Positions 1-7,029 are shown, numbered from the stretch's first letter. The stretch is 22,113 nt of DNA from CAZNVB01 sp964651495 (GCA_964651495.1 CAZYWP010000040.1:1-22113), one strand, 5' to 3'. Notes: a model not told the origin generated them from the sequence alone. Program-made: numbers and translations.

Positions 1-61
1 GCAAAATGAGTGCTTGAACGATCATTCGACCAGCGCAGCAGAAAAGGAACTTCTTATTCTT
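1..61. repeat. 61-bp perfect direct repeat, copy 1
   Basis: This stretch is identical to 4600-4660 in the same orientation. The match stops at base 62 (a here, c at 4661). On the left it is cut by the window edge and may extend further, although base 1 corresponds to 4600. Read in frame 2 it is coding-like and continues as an open frame to 175, so copy 1 probably lies within a gene and copy 2 is a detached fragment of it. Confidence 0.95.
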
Positions 62-175
62 AAACTATCGTTCGGATTCGCCCGCCTCCGCATGGACCTT
101 CCGCCACTGGACTGGGCTATGATATATTCCCAGCTGATGATCTATTTTGAGGACCGTTTGGGTGAGCGTGCTTAA
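2..175 (+). CDS. 3' part of an unrecognised protein (partial, runs off left edge)
   Basis: An uninterrupted frame of 57 codons enters from the window edge and stops at the TAA at 173-175. I do not recognise the family. The peptide is mixed and plausible: a charged stretch followed by an amphipathic C-terminal part ending in YFEDRLGERA. It contains acidic, aromatic and Leu/Ile residues in natural proportions and no low-complexity sequence. The first 60 bases belong to the direct repeat that recurs at 4600, where the same frame diverges after 20 codons. An ATG follows the stop immediately (176-178). No promoter or start is visible because the beginning lies outside the window. It could be a real C-terminus or a chance open frame. 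The repeat shows only that the sequence was duplicated. Confidence 0.4.
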   Translation, partial: QNECLNDHSTSAAEKELLILKLSFGFARLRMDLPPLDWAMIYSQLMIYFEDRLGERA

Positions 176-349
176 ATGCCAAGAAGGGGTTTACCCAGAA
201 TATCTGACACTTCCTTCCTATGCGACGAGGGCGCTCGAACCGCGATGCGAGAGCATCCGAAAGATGACCACCAGCGGACTTTAGCCCAGATTGATTCTGT
301 CCCCTGATCCTAACGTGATCAGCATCAGGTTTGGCAAAAGGAGCGCACT
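176..349. other. Leader region of the glycosidase gene with short ORF and inverted repeat
   Basis: A 43-codon frame starts with the ATG directly after the preceding stop and ends at a TGA at 305-307. It begins MPRRGLPRIS and has no recognisable domain, so I do not call it a gene. A perfect 6-bp inverted repeat, CTGATC at 304-309 and GATCAG at 317-322 with a 7-base loop, lies about 30 bases before the next start codon and could be an operator or a weak hairpin. Confidence 0.3.
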
Positions 350-2002
350 ATGATCTCGAAACTAAGTGAACTACACCTGTTACTAAATCAAAGACTTTCG
401 CTAATCATTCTGCTGGGGGGGATCCTAATGCCGGTTCTGCCGCAAGGTGAAACATTGTACAACGGAATCCGTTTACCATCCGTCTGGCCGCCGATAGATC
501 ACAAAGTCACGCTCGATCCGCCGGTCACACCTCCGTACCTCATTTCTCCGCCCAGCGTTATCCTGATTGATGTTGGACGACAGCTCTTTGTGGATGACTT
601 CCTCGTTGAGAAGACAATGCTGCGTCGAACCTTCCACGCGGCTGAGTATTATCCGGTCAACCCCGTGATGAAGCCTGATAAAGCCTGGGAAAATGAAGGC
701 CCGTTCCCATCGGCAATGGTGTTCAGCGACGGCATCTGGTTCGATCCGCAGGACAAGCTTTTTAAGATGTGGTATATGGGCGGCTACTTGGAGACGATAT
801 GCTATGCCACCTCGAAAGACGGCATTAACTGGGATAAGCCATCGCTGGATGTTGTGCCGGGAACCAACATCGTCCACGCTGTCAAAAGAGATTCAACAAT
901 GGTATGGCTGGACCTGGAGGAGAAAGACCTTCAGCGGCGTTATAAACTATTTCATTATATGTATCGGGACAGCACGGGGACTATGACCGTCCACTTTTCG
1001 CCGGACGGCATTCACTGGGGCGACGCGATGGCTCGCACAGGAACCTGTGGGACCCGTAGTACCGTGTTTTGGAATCCCTTCCGCAAGGTCTGGGTGTATA
1101 GTATCCGCGCAGGCACACCGGAGATTGGACGCTGCCGCACATACTGGGAAACCCGTGATGTCCTCGCAGCCAAATGGAAGCAAAATGAGGCGCCGGTCTG
1201 GGTTGGTGCGGACAAGCTTGATCCACAGCGCGCCGACCTTAAAACCCAACCGCAGCTCTACAACCTCGACGGCGTTGCTTATGAGAGCCTGATAGTCGGC
1301 CTGTTCAGCATCTGGCGCGGTCAAGGCCAGGACAGAGCCAAGCCAAATGACCTGGTTGTGGGCTTCACCCGTGACGGCTTCCATTGGGATCGCCCGTCCC
1401 GCGAGGTATTTGTTCCCGTTTCCGAGCGTTATGGAGACTGGAACTGGGCCAATATCCAGTCTGCAGGCGGCGGCTTCCTGGTGGTAGGGGATAAACTCTA
1501 CTTCTACGTAAGCGGCAGGGCAGGGGTACCCAACTCGCCGGATTCCGGCGTATGTACTACCGGTCTTGCTACACTTCGACGTGACGGCTTTGCATCAATG
1601 AACGCCAGTGAGCTTGAAGGGACACTTACCACTCGGCCTGTCCGCTTCACAGGTAACCGGCTCTTTGTCAATGTTGATGCTGACGCTGGTGAACTGCGTG
1701 CCGAAGTCTTGGATGAAAATGGAAAGGTAATCGCTCCGTTCACCAGAGCAAACTGCATTCCGGTTCGGACCGACAAGACGCTCCAGGAAGTTCAGTGGAG
1801 TGAAGCGGTCGATCTTTCTGCTGTGGCCGGCAAGAAAGTAAAGTTCCAATTCTATCTCAAGAACGGCAGGCTTTACTCATTCTGGGTCAGCCCGGACAGG
1901 TCGGGCACGAGTCGAGGCTACGTAGCGGCTGGCGGCCCTGGATTCACAGGGCCTACCGACACCAAAGGTTCTACGGCTTACAGGGAGGGCGCCGAACGCT
2001 GA
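350..2002 (+). CDS. Secreted glycoside hydrolase-like five-bladed beta-propeller protein
   Basis: The 550-residue protein has a hydrophobic stretch at about residues 13-31 (a signal peptide or lipid anchor). A catalytic-type region follows with the pattern QLFVDDFLVE (about 79-88), a hallmark of a GH32/GH43/GH62-superfamily group common in Planctomycetes and Acidobacteria. Blade-like motifs recur: FKMWYMG (138-144), YATSKDGINWDKP (152-164), VHFSPDGIHW (214-223) and GFTRDGFHWDRP (338-349). The last ~120 residues look like a beta-sandwich of the kind often appended to this group. The probable role is exported hydrolysis of a plant or algal glycan; the substrate is unknown. The start is supported by AGGAG about 7 bases upstream of ATG 350. 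It stands alone in a mosaic region between the 61-bp repeat and a truncated tRNA, and may have arrived by transfer. Family assignment is from memory of motifs only. Confidence 0.75.
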   Translation: MISKLSELHLLLNQRLSLIILLGGILMPVLPQGETLYNGIRLPSVWPPIDHKVTLDPPVTPPYLISPPSVILIDVGRQLFVDDFLVEKTMLRRTFHAAEYYPVNPVMKPDKAWENEGPFPSAMVFSDGIWFDPQDKLFKMWYMGGYLETICYATSKDGINWDKPSLDVVPGTNIVHAVKRDSTMVWLDLEEKDLQRRYKLFHYMYRDSTGTMTVHFSPDGIHWGDAMARTGTCGTRSTVFWNPFRKVWVYSIRAGTPEIGRCRTYWETRDVLAAKWKQNEAPVWVGADKLDPQRADLKTQPQLYNLDGVAYESLIVGLFSIWRGQGQDRAKPNDLVVGFTRDGFHWDRPSREVFVPVSERYGDWNWANIQSAGGGFLVVGDKLYFYVSGRAGVPNSPDSGVCTTGLATLRRDGFASMNASELEGTLTTRPVRFTGNRLFVNVDADAGELRAEVLDENGKVIAPFTRANCIPVRTDKTLQEVQWSEAVDLSAVAGKKVKFQFYLKNGRLYSFWVSPDRSGTSRGYVAAGGPGFTGPTDTKGSTAYREGAER

Positions 2003-2271
2003 TTTCAATTGTGTTTGGAGGATACGGATGAAAAGCTTGCTTTTGTTATTGGAAACTAGAGCTTAAGAGAAACCAATCCCTGTCCGAATTTCGTTGGACC
2101 TTATCCCTTAGAAGTGGTCCACTCATAATGTGAGTTTTCTGATCATTTTGAATCTCCCCGCTGGTTCGGCCCCTTTATTTCGCACAGGATTAGGTCGTAA
2201 AAAGGAGACCCCAAAGTGGCACAAGCGAAGACTCAATCCCCCGTATTATTAATTCTATCAACTACATAAAA
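2003..2271. other. Two abortive gene starts between the glycosidase gene and the tRNA scar
   Basis: Two well-formed translation starts lead nowhere. The first has GGAGG before ATG 2028 and reads MKSLLLLLETRA then stop at 2064-2066, like the first residues of a signal peptide. The second has AAGGAGA before GTG 2216 and reads a hydrophobic 17-codon N-terminus ending at TAA 2267-2269. Both look like 5' remnants of genes for exported proteins cut off by recombination. Nothing else recognisable lies in this stretch. Confidence 0.4.
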
Positions 2272-2331
2272 TGGGAGACCTTTGGACTCCGGATCCAAAG
2301 GTCGGAGGTTCGAATCCTCTCAGGCACGCCA
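2272..2331 (+). pseudogene. Truncated tRNA-Arg(CCG): anticodon arm to CCA end only
   Basis: The anticodon stem is TTGGA 2282-2286 with TCCAA 2294-2298. The seven-base loop 2287-2293 places CCG (2289-2291) at the anticodon, which predicts Arg. The variable loop follows, then a T-arm with TTCGAAT loop (2309-2315), the 3' acceptor strand CAGGCAC (2321-2327), discriminator G and an encoded CCA (2329-2331). The matching 5' acceptor strand (GTGCCTG) and a full D-arm are absent upstream; only a possible 3' D-stem strand (GGGAG) precedes. Such 3' halves are the classic product of integrase-mediated insertion into a tRNA gene. In that geometry the inserted DNA would lie to the left of this point. Confidence 0.75.
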
Positions 2332-2347
2332 CGTTTTCCCCCATATA

Positions 2348-2845
2348 TCAGCCCGCCTTCTTAAGCCGCCGGGTCTTCGAGGCTTTCTTTTTCATGATGG
2401 TGGCCAGGGCATCCTTGAGGACGGGAAGGGCTAGAACATCTTTGGGTCGGCCGGCCGTTTCCTTGCTCTTGATGATCCGGTCCAAAGCCAGGATCCTGAC
2501 CGGTAGACGTCCGAGATCAACCAGGATCGAGTGCTCTTTTTCTTCGTCGAACGTGCCCAGGCCGTGCATCGTCAGAACAATGTCGAAAAGCTCGACGGCT
2601 TCTCCTGCGAACGTCGGGGGATGCAGGCCGATCGATGGAACGATGACCCCTCCGACCTTTGCCACGGCTTTCCTGACGGCCGGATCGGCCAGGTCCCTGA
2701 ACCAGAGATCGATGTCCTGCGTAACGATCGGGGCCCCCTGCAAGGCTGCGGCAGCGGCTCCGACGATCATGTAATCGACCCCCTGCTTATGGAGCTCCTT
2801 CAGGAAGGAGACCTCCCTAGCGGTAAAGATCGCTTTTTCTGCCAC
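2348..2845 (-). CDS. Nucleotidyltransferase-fold protein, probable toxin-antitoxin or abortive-infection partner
   Basis: The 165-residue protein has the polymerase-beta/MNT-like signature: a small-residue turn VGAAAAAL (28-35) followed by the metal-binding pair in QDIDLW (D44 and D46), and a further Asp at about 88 (LFDIV). The C-terminal part, with LDRIIKSKETAGRPKD (about 121-136), is typical of the DUF6036/AbiEii-like minimal nucleotidyltransferases found next to small DNA-binding proteins. Family knowledge suggests it transfers nucleotides to a tRNA or protein target, but the target cannot be read from sequence. It is the second gene of a two-gene unit: its start lies inside the end of the HTH gene (29-base overlap), implying coupled translation. 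The Lys/Arg-rich C-terminus is unremarkable. It sits directly beside the tRNA scar, a common place for such modules. Confidence 0.7.
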   Translation of the reverse strand: MAEKAIFTAREVSFLKELHKQGVDYMIVGAAAAALQGAPIVTQDIDLWFRDLADPAVRKAVAKVGGVIVPSIGLHPPTFAGEAVELFDIVLTMHGLGTFDEEKEHSILVDLGRLPVRILALDRIIKSKETAGRPKDVLALPVLKDALATIMKKKASKTRRLKKAG

Positions 2846-3188
2846 GGATCAAGCTCCTTCGCAGCCGCCGGACCGGCTCTTCCTCCAGCAAAAGGAGGGT
2901 CAACCGGACGTTGTCCCGATCGAGCTTCGGGTCACCGGCGACGATGCGTTCGGTAAGGGCCAGGATGCGGCGGATCTTCGCGACGTCGGGATTCTCTTCC
3001 GTAAGAAAGGCGCCGGGGCGCACGGATAGTGTTTCCGCGAGCGCACGGAGTGAGGCGGGAAGAACGGAACTCTTATGGACGAGATGGTAGAACGCTGTCT
3101 TGCTGACCCCGGCCTTGACGAGAAGGGCGTTGAGGCTCAGGCCGCGTTTCCCGGCGAGCTCCCGCAGTCTGGCCAAGTCGATCTGCAT
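2817..3188 (-). CDS. HTH (XRE/Cro-like) DNA-binding protein, likely antitoxin/autoregulator
   Basis: The protein has 123 residues. The N-terminal half is a compact lambda-repressor-type helix-turn-helix: helix 1 LARLRELAGKRG (5-16), then SLNALLVKAGVSKTAFYHLV (18-37) containing the turn AGVS, then ALAETLSVRPGAFL. The C-terminal half is a charged helical segment (RRILALTERIV, then an acidic/basic tail) that may mediate dimerisation or partner contact. It precedes and overlaps the nucleotidyltransferase gene on the same strand, the usual antitoxin-first order. The upstream DNA (3189-3215) is AT-rich with an ATAGT/ACTAT inverted repeat that may be a binding site. No clear Shine-Dalgarno sequence precedes ATG 3188, so translation could be from a short leader. 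Confidence 0.65.
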   Translation of the reverse strand: MQIDLARLRELAGKRGLSLNALLVKAGVSKTAFYHLVHKSSVLPASLRALAETLSVRPGAFLTEENPDVAKIRRILALTERIVAGDPKLDRDNVRLTLLLLEEEPVRRLRRSLIRGRKSDLYR

Positions 3189-3646
3189 ATGATAATAGTA
3201 CCAAAAAATAGAACTATATACAAATCCCGTCGAATTCTTTTATCTCGGACGGCATAATTACGACCCAGCCGCCGGATCGCCCCGCCATATGCCCGGACGA
3301 ATCAGCGGGTTGGTGGCCGACGCCGTCGGACGAGTTGTCCAACGGTTTAGTCATAGTTGAAGCTTCTGGCGCCTGAGACTGGCCTCCCGCCTCGAGAGTG
3401 CGAAGAACGGCGGGCTTACCTGCGAGAGCGGGCGCTCCTCGCGATCTTCCTCGAGCCCCGCGAGATCCTGAGGGCGATCCGCGAGCGAATCAGCAGATAG
3501 GCGATGGCTGACTGGGGGGTTGTTTACTCCCAACACGCTTTGGTAGGATGTAAAAGAAGCCTGAGTTCTTGGGCTGGACTGGTAGCAGGGAGGAGGGGTC
3601 TTATCCCCGTCGAATTAAGGTCAGAATAAAGCGTCGGGAGGTTAAA
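3189..3646. other. Intergenic stretch with one copy of a diverged coding repeat
   Basis: This stretch holds no confident gene. A frame of 47 codons with a TTG start (3357-3359) ends at TAG 3498-3500. Its end, reading AIFLEPREILRAIRERI, has a diverged twin at 4311-4354. The rest shows no RNA gene or repeat. The last bases carry a clear Shine-Dalgarno (GGGAGG, 3636-3641) for the membrane-protein gene starting at 3647. Confidence 0.4.
3396..3487 (+). repeat. Diverged coding repeat, copy 1
   Basis: The core from 3443 (gatcttcctcgag...) aligns with 4310-4354 over about 46 bases with a handful of mismatches. The similarity extends upstream as peptide: both copies begin ECE, with a 4-codon gap in copy 2. 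Most substitutions keep the reading frame and residue type (REILRAIRERI versus RGILKAIRDRL), which suggests former selection as protein. Confidence 0.5.
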
Positions 3647-4282
3647 ATGCAGTTTGGTTTGATTGAAATGGATGGCACGCCCTATACTTCTGCGGGCAAA
3701 CTAACCCAGGTGTTTATCTTCTGCGCTTTAATTGCCCTATTTTACTTTGCCATAACGCTCCTAATTCGATATCGACGGCTAAGGAGATTTTCCCAGCTTC
3801 TCGGCCAGCCTCTTCTGACCATGCTTGAATCAGGCAAATGGGAGCCAGCCGAGCTATCCTCCTGGCGTGAAGTTAGAGATGTGAATTTTTTAGCGATCAT
3901 CGAAGCGTTACGGCGGGAACTTGCGGGCCAAGGTCCAATTTCTGTGTCCTCGGCGATAATCAAGGGATTCAACTTGCTGGCCGGACCATTCATGCGGAAG
4001 GCCTATCATTTGCAGGTTCTTGGCTGGAGCACTTGCCTGGTCGGATGGTTCGGGTTCTTGGGAGAGATCAAGTACGGCTTCCGGGGTATGGCCTTCTTGG
4101 AGGGAGCCCCCGGACTAGGACCCTTCGCGACTATTTTTGAATATGCTATCGGTCTTCAGCTTGTCGGATTGTTAGTTGGTATTGCGTGTCTCTGGGTTTC
4201 AAGCTTTGCCCGAAGCCGGTTGGGGTTCATCCAGCAGGACCATTCGACCCGAATCCTGGCCGCGTCCATAAAAAGAGTGTGA
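3647..4282 (+). CDS. Membrane protein with MotA/TolQ/ExbB-like topology (tentative)
   Basis: The protein has 211 residues from ATG 3647, chosen because GGGAGG lies 5 bases upstream; an earlier in-frame start at 3569 would add an implausible Arg-rich tail with no ribosome site. The predicted layout is one N-terminal transmembrane helix (about residues 20-40, QVFIFCALIALFYFAITLLI), a basic and then mixed cytoplasmic segment of about 90 residues, and two further hydrophobic spans (GWSTCLVGWFGFLG and FEYAIGLQLVGLLVGIACLWV). This three-helix arrangement, and the small-residue pattern of the last two spans, recalls ExbB/TolQ proton-channel subunits, but I cannot see the diagnostic Thr/Pro residues with confidence. 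No ExbD/TolR-like gene is adjacent. It is flanked on both sides by copies of the diverged coding repeat. Codon choice looks less GC-rich than in the operon to the right. Confidence 0.5.
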   Translation: MQFGLIEMDGTPYTSAGKLTQVFIFCALIALFYFAITLLIRYRRLRRFSQLLGQPLLTMLESGKWEPAELSSWREVRDVNFLAIIEALRRELAGQGPISVSSAIIKGFNLLAGPFMRKAYHLQVLGWSTCLVGWFGFLGEIKYGFRGMAFLEGAPGLGPFATIFEYAIGLQLVGLLVGIACLWVSSFARSRLGFIQQDHSTRILAASIKRV

Positions 4283-4354
4283 ACCGATTCGGGAACTGGC
4301 TCTATTCGAGATCTTCCTCGAGCTCCGAGGGATCCTGAAGGCGATCCGCGATCG
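4275..4354 (+). repeat. Diverged coding repeat, copy 2
   Basis: This copy overlaps the 3' end of the membrane-protein gene in another frame. It reads ECEPIRELALFEIFLELRGILKAIRDRL-like sequence (first part ECEPIRELALFE, then IFLELRGILKAIRDRL) and stays open to the TGA at 4440-4442. Its partner is 3396-3487. Confidence 0.5.
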
Positions 4355-4599
4355 GCTCCAAGCTGACTTTTATCGCGGAGAGACCTCCTCCAACGCACCT
4401 GGCCTATCAGGAAGTTTTGATGGCCGCGGAGGCCTCCACTGATTATTCTTCGTAACCTTCTCTGACCCTGCGAGGTGAGGTCTGTCGGATTTCCGGCGCT
4501 TTTCGGCTTATCCGCGGCTTCCCGGCCTTTTTCCTCTGGTTTCAACTCAATTTGACAAGCGGCGGCTCCTTGATTTACCATCCCCAACGATCGGGTGAG
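4283..4599. other. Gene-free stretch before the second 61-bp repeat
   Basis: Apart from the end of the diverged repeat frame (to 4442), I see no gene with a start codon and ribosome site, no RNA and no clear terminator. Short open frames exist on both strands without domain-like content. The stretch ends exactly where the 61-bp repeat begins. Confidence 0.4.
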
Positions 4600-4660
4600 G
4601 CAAAATGAGTGCTTGAACGATCATTCGACCAGCGCAGCAGAAAAGGAACTTCTTATTCTT
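4600..4660. repeat. 61-bp perfect direct repeat, copy 2
   Basis: This stretch is identical to bases 1-61. Its last base (4660) is also the last base of the M48 peptidase stop codon (TGA read from 4662 to 4660 on the - strand), so the duplication boundary coincides with the end of that gene. The coding-like frame of copy 1 continues here for 20 codons and then diverges. Confidence 0.95.
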
Positions 4661-5814
4661 CACGGAAACGCCCGGTCTGAACCTCCTCCGTCGACGAAGC
4701 GTTCCAGCAATTCCAGGCGCTCGCCGATGGGAGGATGGGAATAATACAGGACCTTGACCCACCGGGCCGGATAGGCGTTGGCCAGGTTGCGATCGGCCAG
4801 GCCCGCCAGGGCGGTGAGAAAAGGCCTCTTGTGTTCAATATGGGTGACGGCGTAGAGGTCCGCGTCTTTCTCCATCCGCCGGGACAGGGCGTTTCCGAGG
4901 GGCCCGAAAAGAAACCCGGAGACGGCGCCCGCGATGATGATCAAGAGGGGCAGCAGGGAGAGGGTCGACCGGGTGGAGAGAAGGAAGTCCGGGAAAGCCG
5001 CTTTCATGATCAGATGAAGGAGGTAGAAAACCACGACCTGCTGAGCCGTGCCGAGGGCGATCCCCTTCCATATGTGCCTGTGTTTGTAGTGGCCCACCTC
5101 GTGGGCGATGATGGAGACGATCTCCGGAGGCGTCATATTTTCCACCAGGTTATCTCCCAGGACGACGCGGCGTGTCTTTCCCAGTCCGGCAAGAAAGGCG
5201 TTTTCCTTGCGGGTCTTCCGGCTCATGTCTTCCTTGTAAAAGCCGCTGCTTTTCAGGCCTTCCTGAGCCAGGATCTTTTGCAGGGAGCCGGTCAGCTCTT
5301 CGTCGTCGATCGGCACATAGCGGTGGAAGATCGGCAGGATGACGATGGGAAAGAGCGTCGCGAGAATGACACTCACCAAAGCTGAACCCAATCCCGCTAT
5401 CAACCACCAGGTCCCCGGGAAGCGGGCCATGATCCAGAGAAGAAGGGCCAGCAGCAAAGATCCCAGGACAAGGCTCACAGCAAAGGCTTTGGCCTGATCA
5501 AGGAGCCACTCTCCGGCCGTCTGGGTGGAAAAATTCCACTTATGCTCATGGATATGGCCGGCGTAATAGCTCAAGGGCAGGTTTAAAACAGACATCCAGG
5601 CCAGCAAAGCGCCCATATAAACCAGAAAGGCCAGAGGGATGGTATCCCCGGAAAATAAATGGGCCAGGCGCCAGCTCAGACCCGAGTAATAAAATCCCAA
5701 GAGGAGAACGAGCGAGAATGCCGTGCCTGCCAGGCCGAGGAGCCGCTTTTCTTTTTCATACCGCCTGGCCAGGAGCTGTTTTTGCCCGTCGAGCAGCGGA
5801 TGGATCGTCACCAC
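4660..5814 (-). CDS. M48 family membrane zinc metalloprotease (Ste24/CAAX protease-like)
   Basis: The protein has 384 residues. An N-terminal multi-pass membrane part has spans at about 26-44, 60-80, 110-130 and 138-165 and corresponds to the Peptidase_M48_N region. The catalytic domain follows, with the zinc motif HEVGH (238-242) and the third ligand region SRRMEKDADLYA (E315). Another hydrophobic pair lies at about 253-305, and the conserved HPPIGERLELLE closes the domain. The family cleaves peptide bonds in or near the inner membrane; bacterial members are linked to membrane-protein quality control, and the eukaryotic homologue processes prenylated proteins. The start is a GTG at 5814 (a second GTG follows) with GGAAGAG just upstream. 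It is divergent from the sugar operon, so the 130-base gap holds both promoters. Its stop codon abuts the 61-bp repeat, but the conserved C-terminal motif is complete. Confidence 0.9.
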   Translation of the reverse strand: MVTIHPLLDGQKQLLARRYEKEKRLLGLAGTAFSLVLLLGFYYSGLSWRLAHLFSGDTIPLAFLVYMGALLAWMSVLNLPLSYYAGHIHEHKWNFSTQTAGEWLLDQAKAFAVSLVLGSLLLALLLWIMARFPGTWWLIAGLGSALVSVILATLFPIVILPIFHRYVPIDDEELTGSLQKILAQEGLKSSGFYKEDMSRKTRKENAFLAGLGKTRRVVLGDNLVENMTPPEIVSIIAHEVGHYKHRHIWKGIALGTAQQVVVFYLLHLIMKAAFPDFLLSTRSTLSLLPLLIIIAGAVSGFLFGPLGNALSRRMEKDADLYAVTHIEHKRPFLTALAGLADRNLANAYPARWVKVLYYSHPPIGERLELLERFVDGGGSDRAFP

Positions 5815-5888
5815 TCTCTTCCGTCCGTCGGTGTAAAGACTTTATAGAATATTAAACAATGAGCCAAGCTGAAGTAAAGCCCGACAAT

Positions 5889-5917
5889 TTGACATCATTT
5901 CCCAGACTTAATAAACT
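5889..5917 (+). promoter_or_regulatory. Sigma70-type promoter for the sugar operon
   Basis: TTGACA at 5889-5894 and TAAACT at 5912-5917 are separated by 17 bases. Transcription would start near 5924, about 20 bases before ATG 5945, and a GGGAG ribosome site lies at 5932-5936. The -35 is a perfect consensus match; the -10 matches in four of six positions. Confidence 0.55.
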
Positions 5918-5944
5918 TTCTAAGCCTGACAGGGAGACGAACTC

Positions 5945-7018
5945 ATGACCAGGATTAAAGTCCGTTATGCCATCCTCGGATTCGGGGGAATCGCCCGGAA
6001 CAGGATTGCCCGGGAAGGCTTTGCCTGCGACCGGAAACGCTTTCAGCCGCTGTCCGGCGTCGAGCTCGTCGGCGCTACCGATTTGAATCCTGGACAGGCA
6101 AATGCCGCCCAAGATCTCGGGTTGAAATGGTATCCCTCCTCAGAAGCGCTTCTTCAGGACCCGGCCGTCGATGCCGTCTTTATCGCCAGCAACAACGCCT
6201 CTCATTTTTCGCTGGGAAAACAGGCCCTCGAGGCTGGAAAGCACGTCATCGTGGAAAAGCCGATGGCGACGAGCCTGGCGGATGCCCGCAAGCTGGCTGC
6301 CCTGGCCGCCGGGCGGAATCTGTCTCTGGCCGTCGACCATATGATGATCTGCAACTCCTTCAACAGGAAGGCGCAAGAGCTCGTCGCCAGGGGAGCGCTG
6401 GGCGAGGTCAACGATATCTGCCTGCACATGGAATTCTATTACGGCTCGACTCCGGAGGAGGCGGCGGCCTGGCGCTGCGCCGACCCGGCTGAACTCGGCG
6501 GCCCGATCGGCGACGTGGGAAGCCACTGCCTGTACATGGCGGAATATCTGACCGGTTCTCGGATCAAGACCGTGGCGGCTGTGTTCACGCCACCGACCAT
6601 TAAAATCCGCGCAGAGAACGGCGCTTTCATCCGCTTTCAGATGGGGAACGGCCTGAGCGGGAGCGCGCGCGTTTCGTTCAACGACCCGCGCGGCGCCCTG
6701 GAGGGCACGCTCCTCAACCTGGGCTTTGAGATCTATGGGACTAAAAAGACGCTTCGCGCTTACGGGACTCTCTTCCAGCTCTCCGGGCATCCGGACGAGC
6801 CGGTGAAGATCCGGCTCGAGCTCGAGAGCGGCGGAGTCTCTGAGGCCGTTCGCCCCGGGCGCATCGAGAACATCTACCAAAAGGTCATCCTGAATCACGC
6901 TGCGTCCATCCGCAGCGGACGGAGGCTGACCGGGGAGGACGGCGTTCACAACCTCAAGTTGGTCCTGGCCGCCTACACGTCCGCGGCCGAGGGGGGCCGG
7001 GAAATCCGGGTCCATTGA
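5945..7018 (+). CDS. Gfo/Idh/MocA family NAD(P)-dependent sugar oxidoreductase
   Basis: The protein has 357 residues. The Rossmann domain begins YAILGFGGIA (8-17, the dinucleotide-binding glycine loop) and contains the family EKP motif (104-106, VIVEKPMA). The second domain carries the catalytic-type GDVGSH (189-194; D190 and H194). The family oxidises or reduces sugar or polyol hydroxyls, commonly making a keto-sugar for a following enzyme. Here it is the first gene of the run, 11 bases ahead of a DegT aminotransferase. That is the arrangement seen with NtdC/NtdA (3-keto-glucose-6-phosphate then kanosamine-6-phosphate) and in inositol or aminocyclitol routes. The product is therefore inferred to be a keto-sugar handed to the aminotransferase; the exact carbon and sugar are unknown. 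GGGAG 8 bases upstream supports the start. Confidence 0.88.
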   Translation: MTRIKVRYAILGFGGIARNRIAREGFACDRKRFQPLSGVELVGATDLNPGQANAAQDLGLKWYPSSEALLQDPAVDAVFIASNNASHFSLGKQALEAGKHVIVEKPMATSLADARKLAALAAGRNLSLAVDHMMICNSFNRKAQELVARGALGEVNDICLHMEFYYGSTPEEAAAWRCADPAELGGPIGDVGSHCLYMAEYLTGSRIKTVAAVFTPPTIKIRAENGAFIRFQMGNGLSGSARVSFNDPRGALEGTLLNLGFEIYGTKKTLRAYGTLFQLSGHPDEPVKIRLELESGGVSEAVRPGRIENIYQKVILNHAASIRSGRRLTGEDGVHNLKLVLAAYTSAAEGGREIRVH

Positions 7019-7029
7019 AGGAGACGACC

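Noticed and set aside
2271..2774. 167-codon + strand frame across the tRNA fragment
   Set aside because: It reads through the tRNA and the antisense of the nucleotidyltransferase gene, with no domain.
3569..3646. Upstream extension of the membrane-protein gene
   Set aside because: It would add an Arg-rich 26-residue tail without a ribosome site, while GGGAGG stands directly before ATG 3647.
4156..4587. 143-codon - strand frame across the end of the membrane-protein gene
   Set aside because: It is basic and Gly/Arg-rich without a domain or ribosome site, and is largely antisense to a better-supported gene.
6140..7015. 291-codon open frame on the - strand
   Set aside because: It lies antisense to the Gfo/Idh oxidoreductase gene and has no motif or ribosome site.
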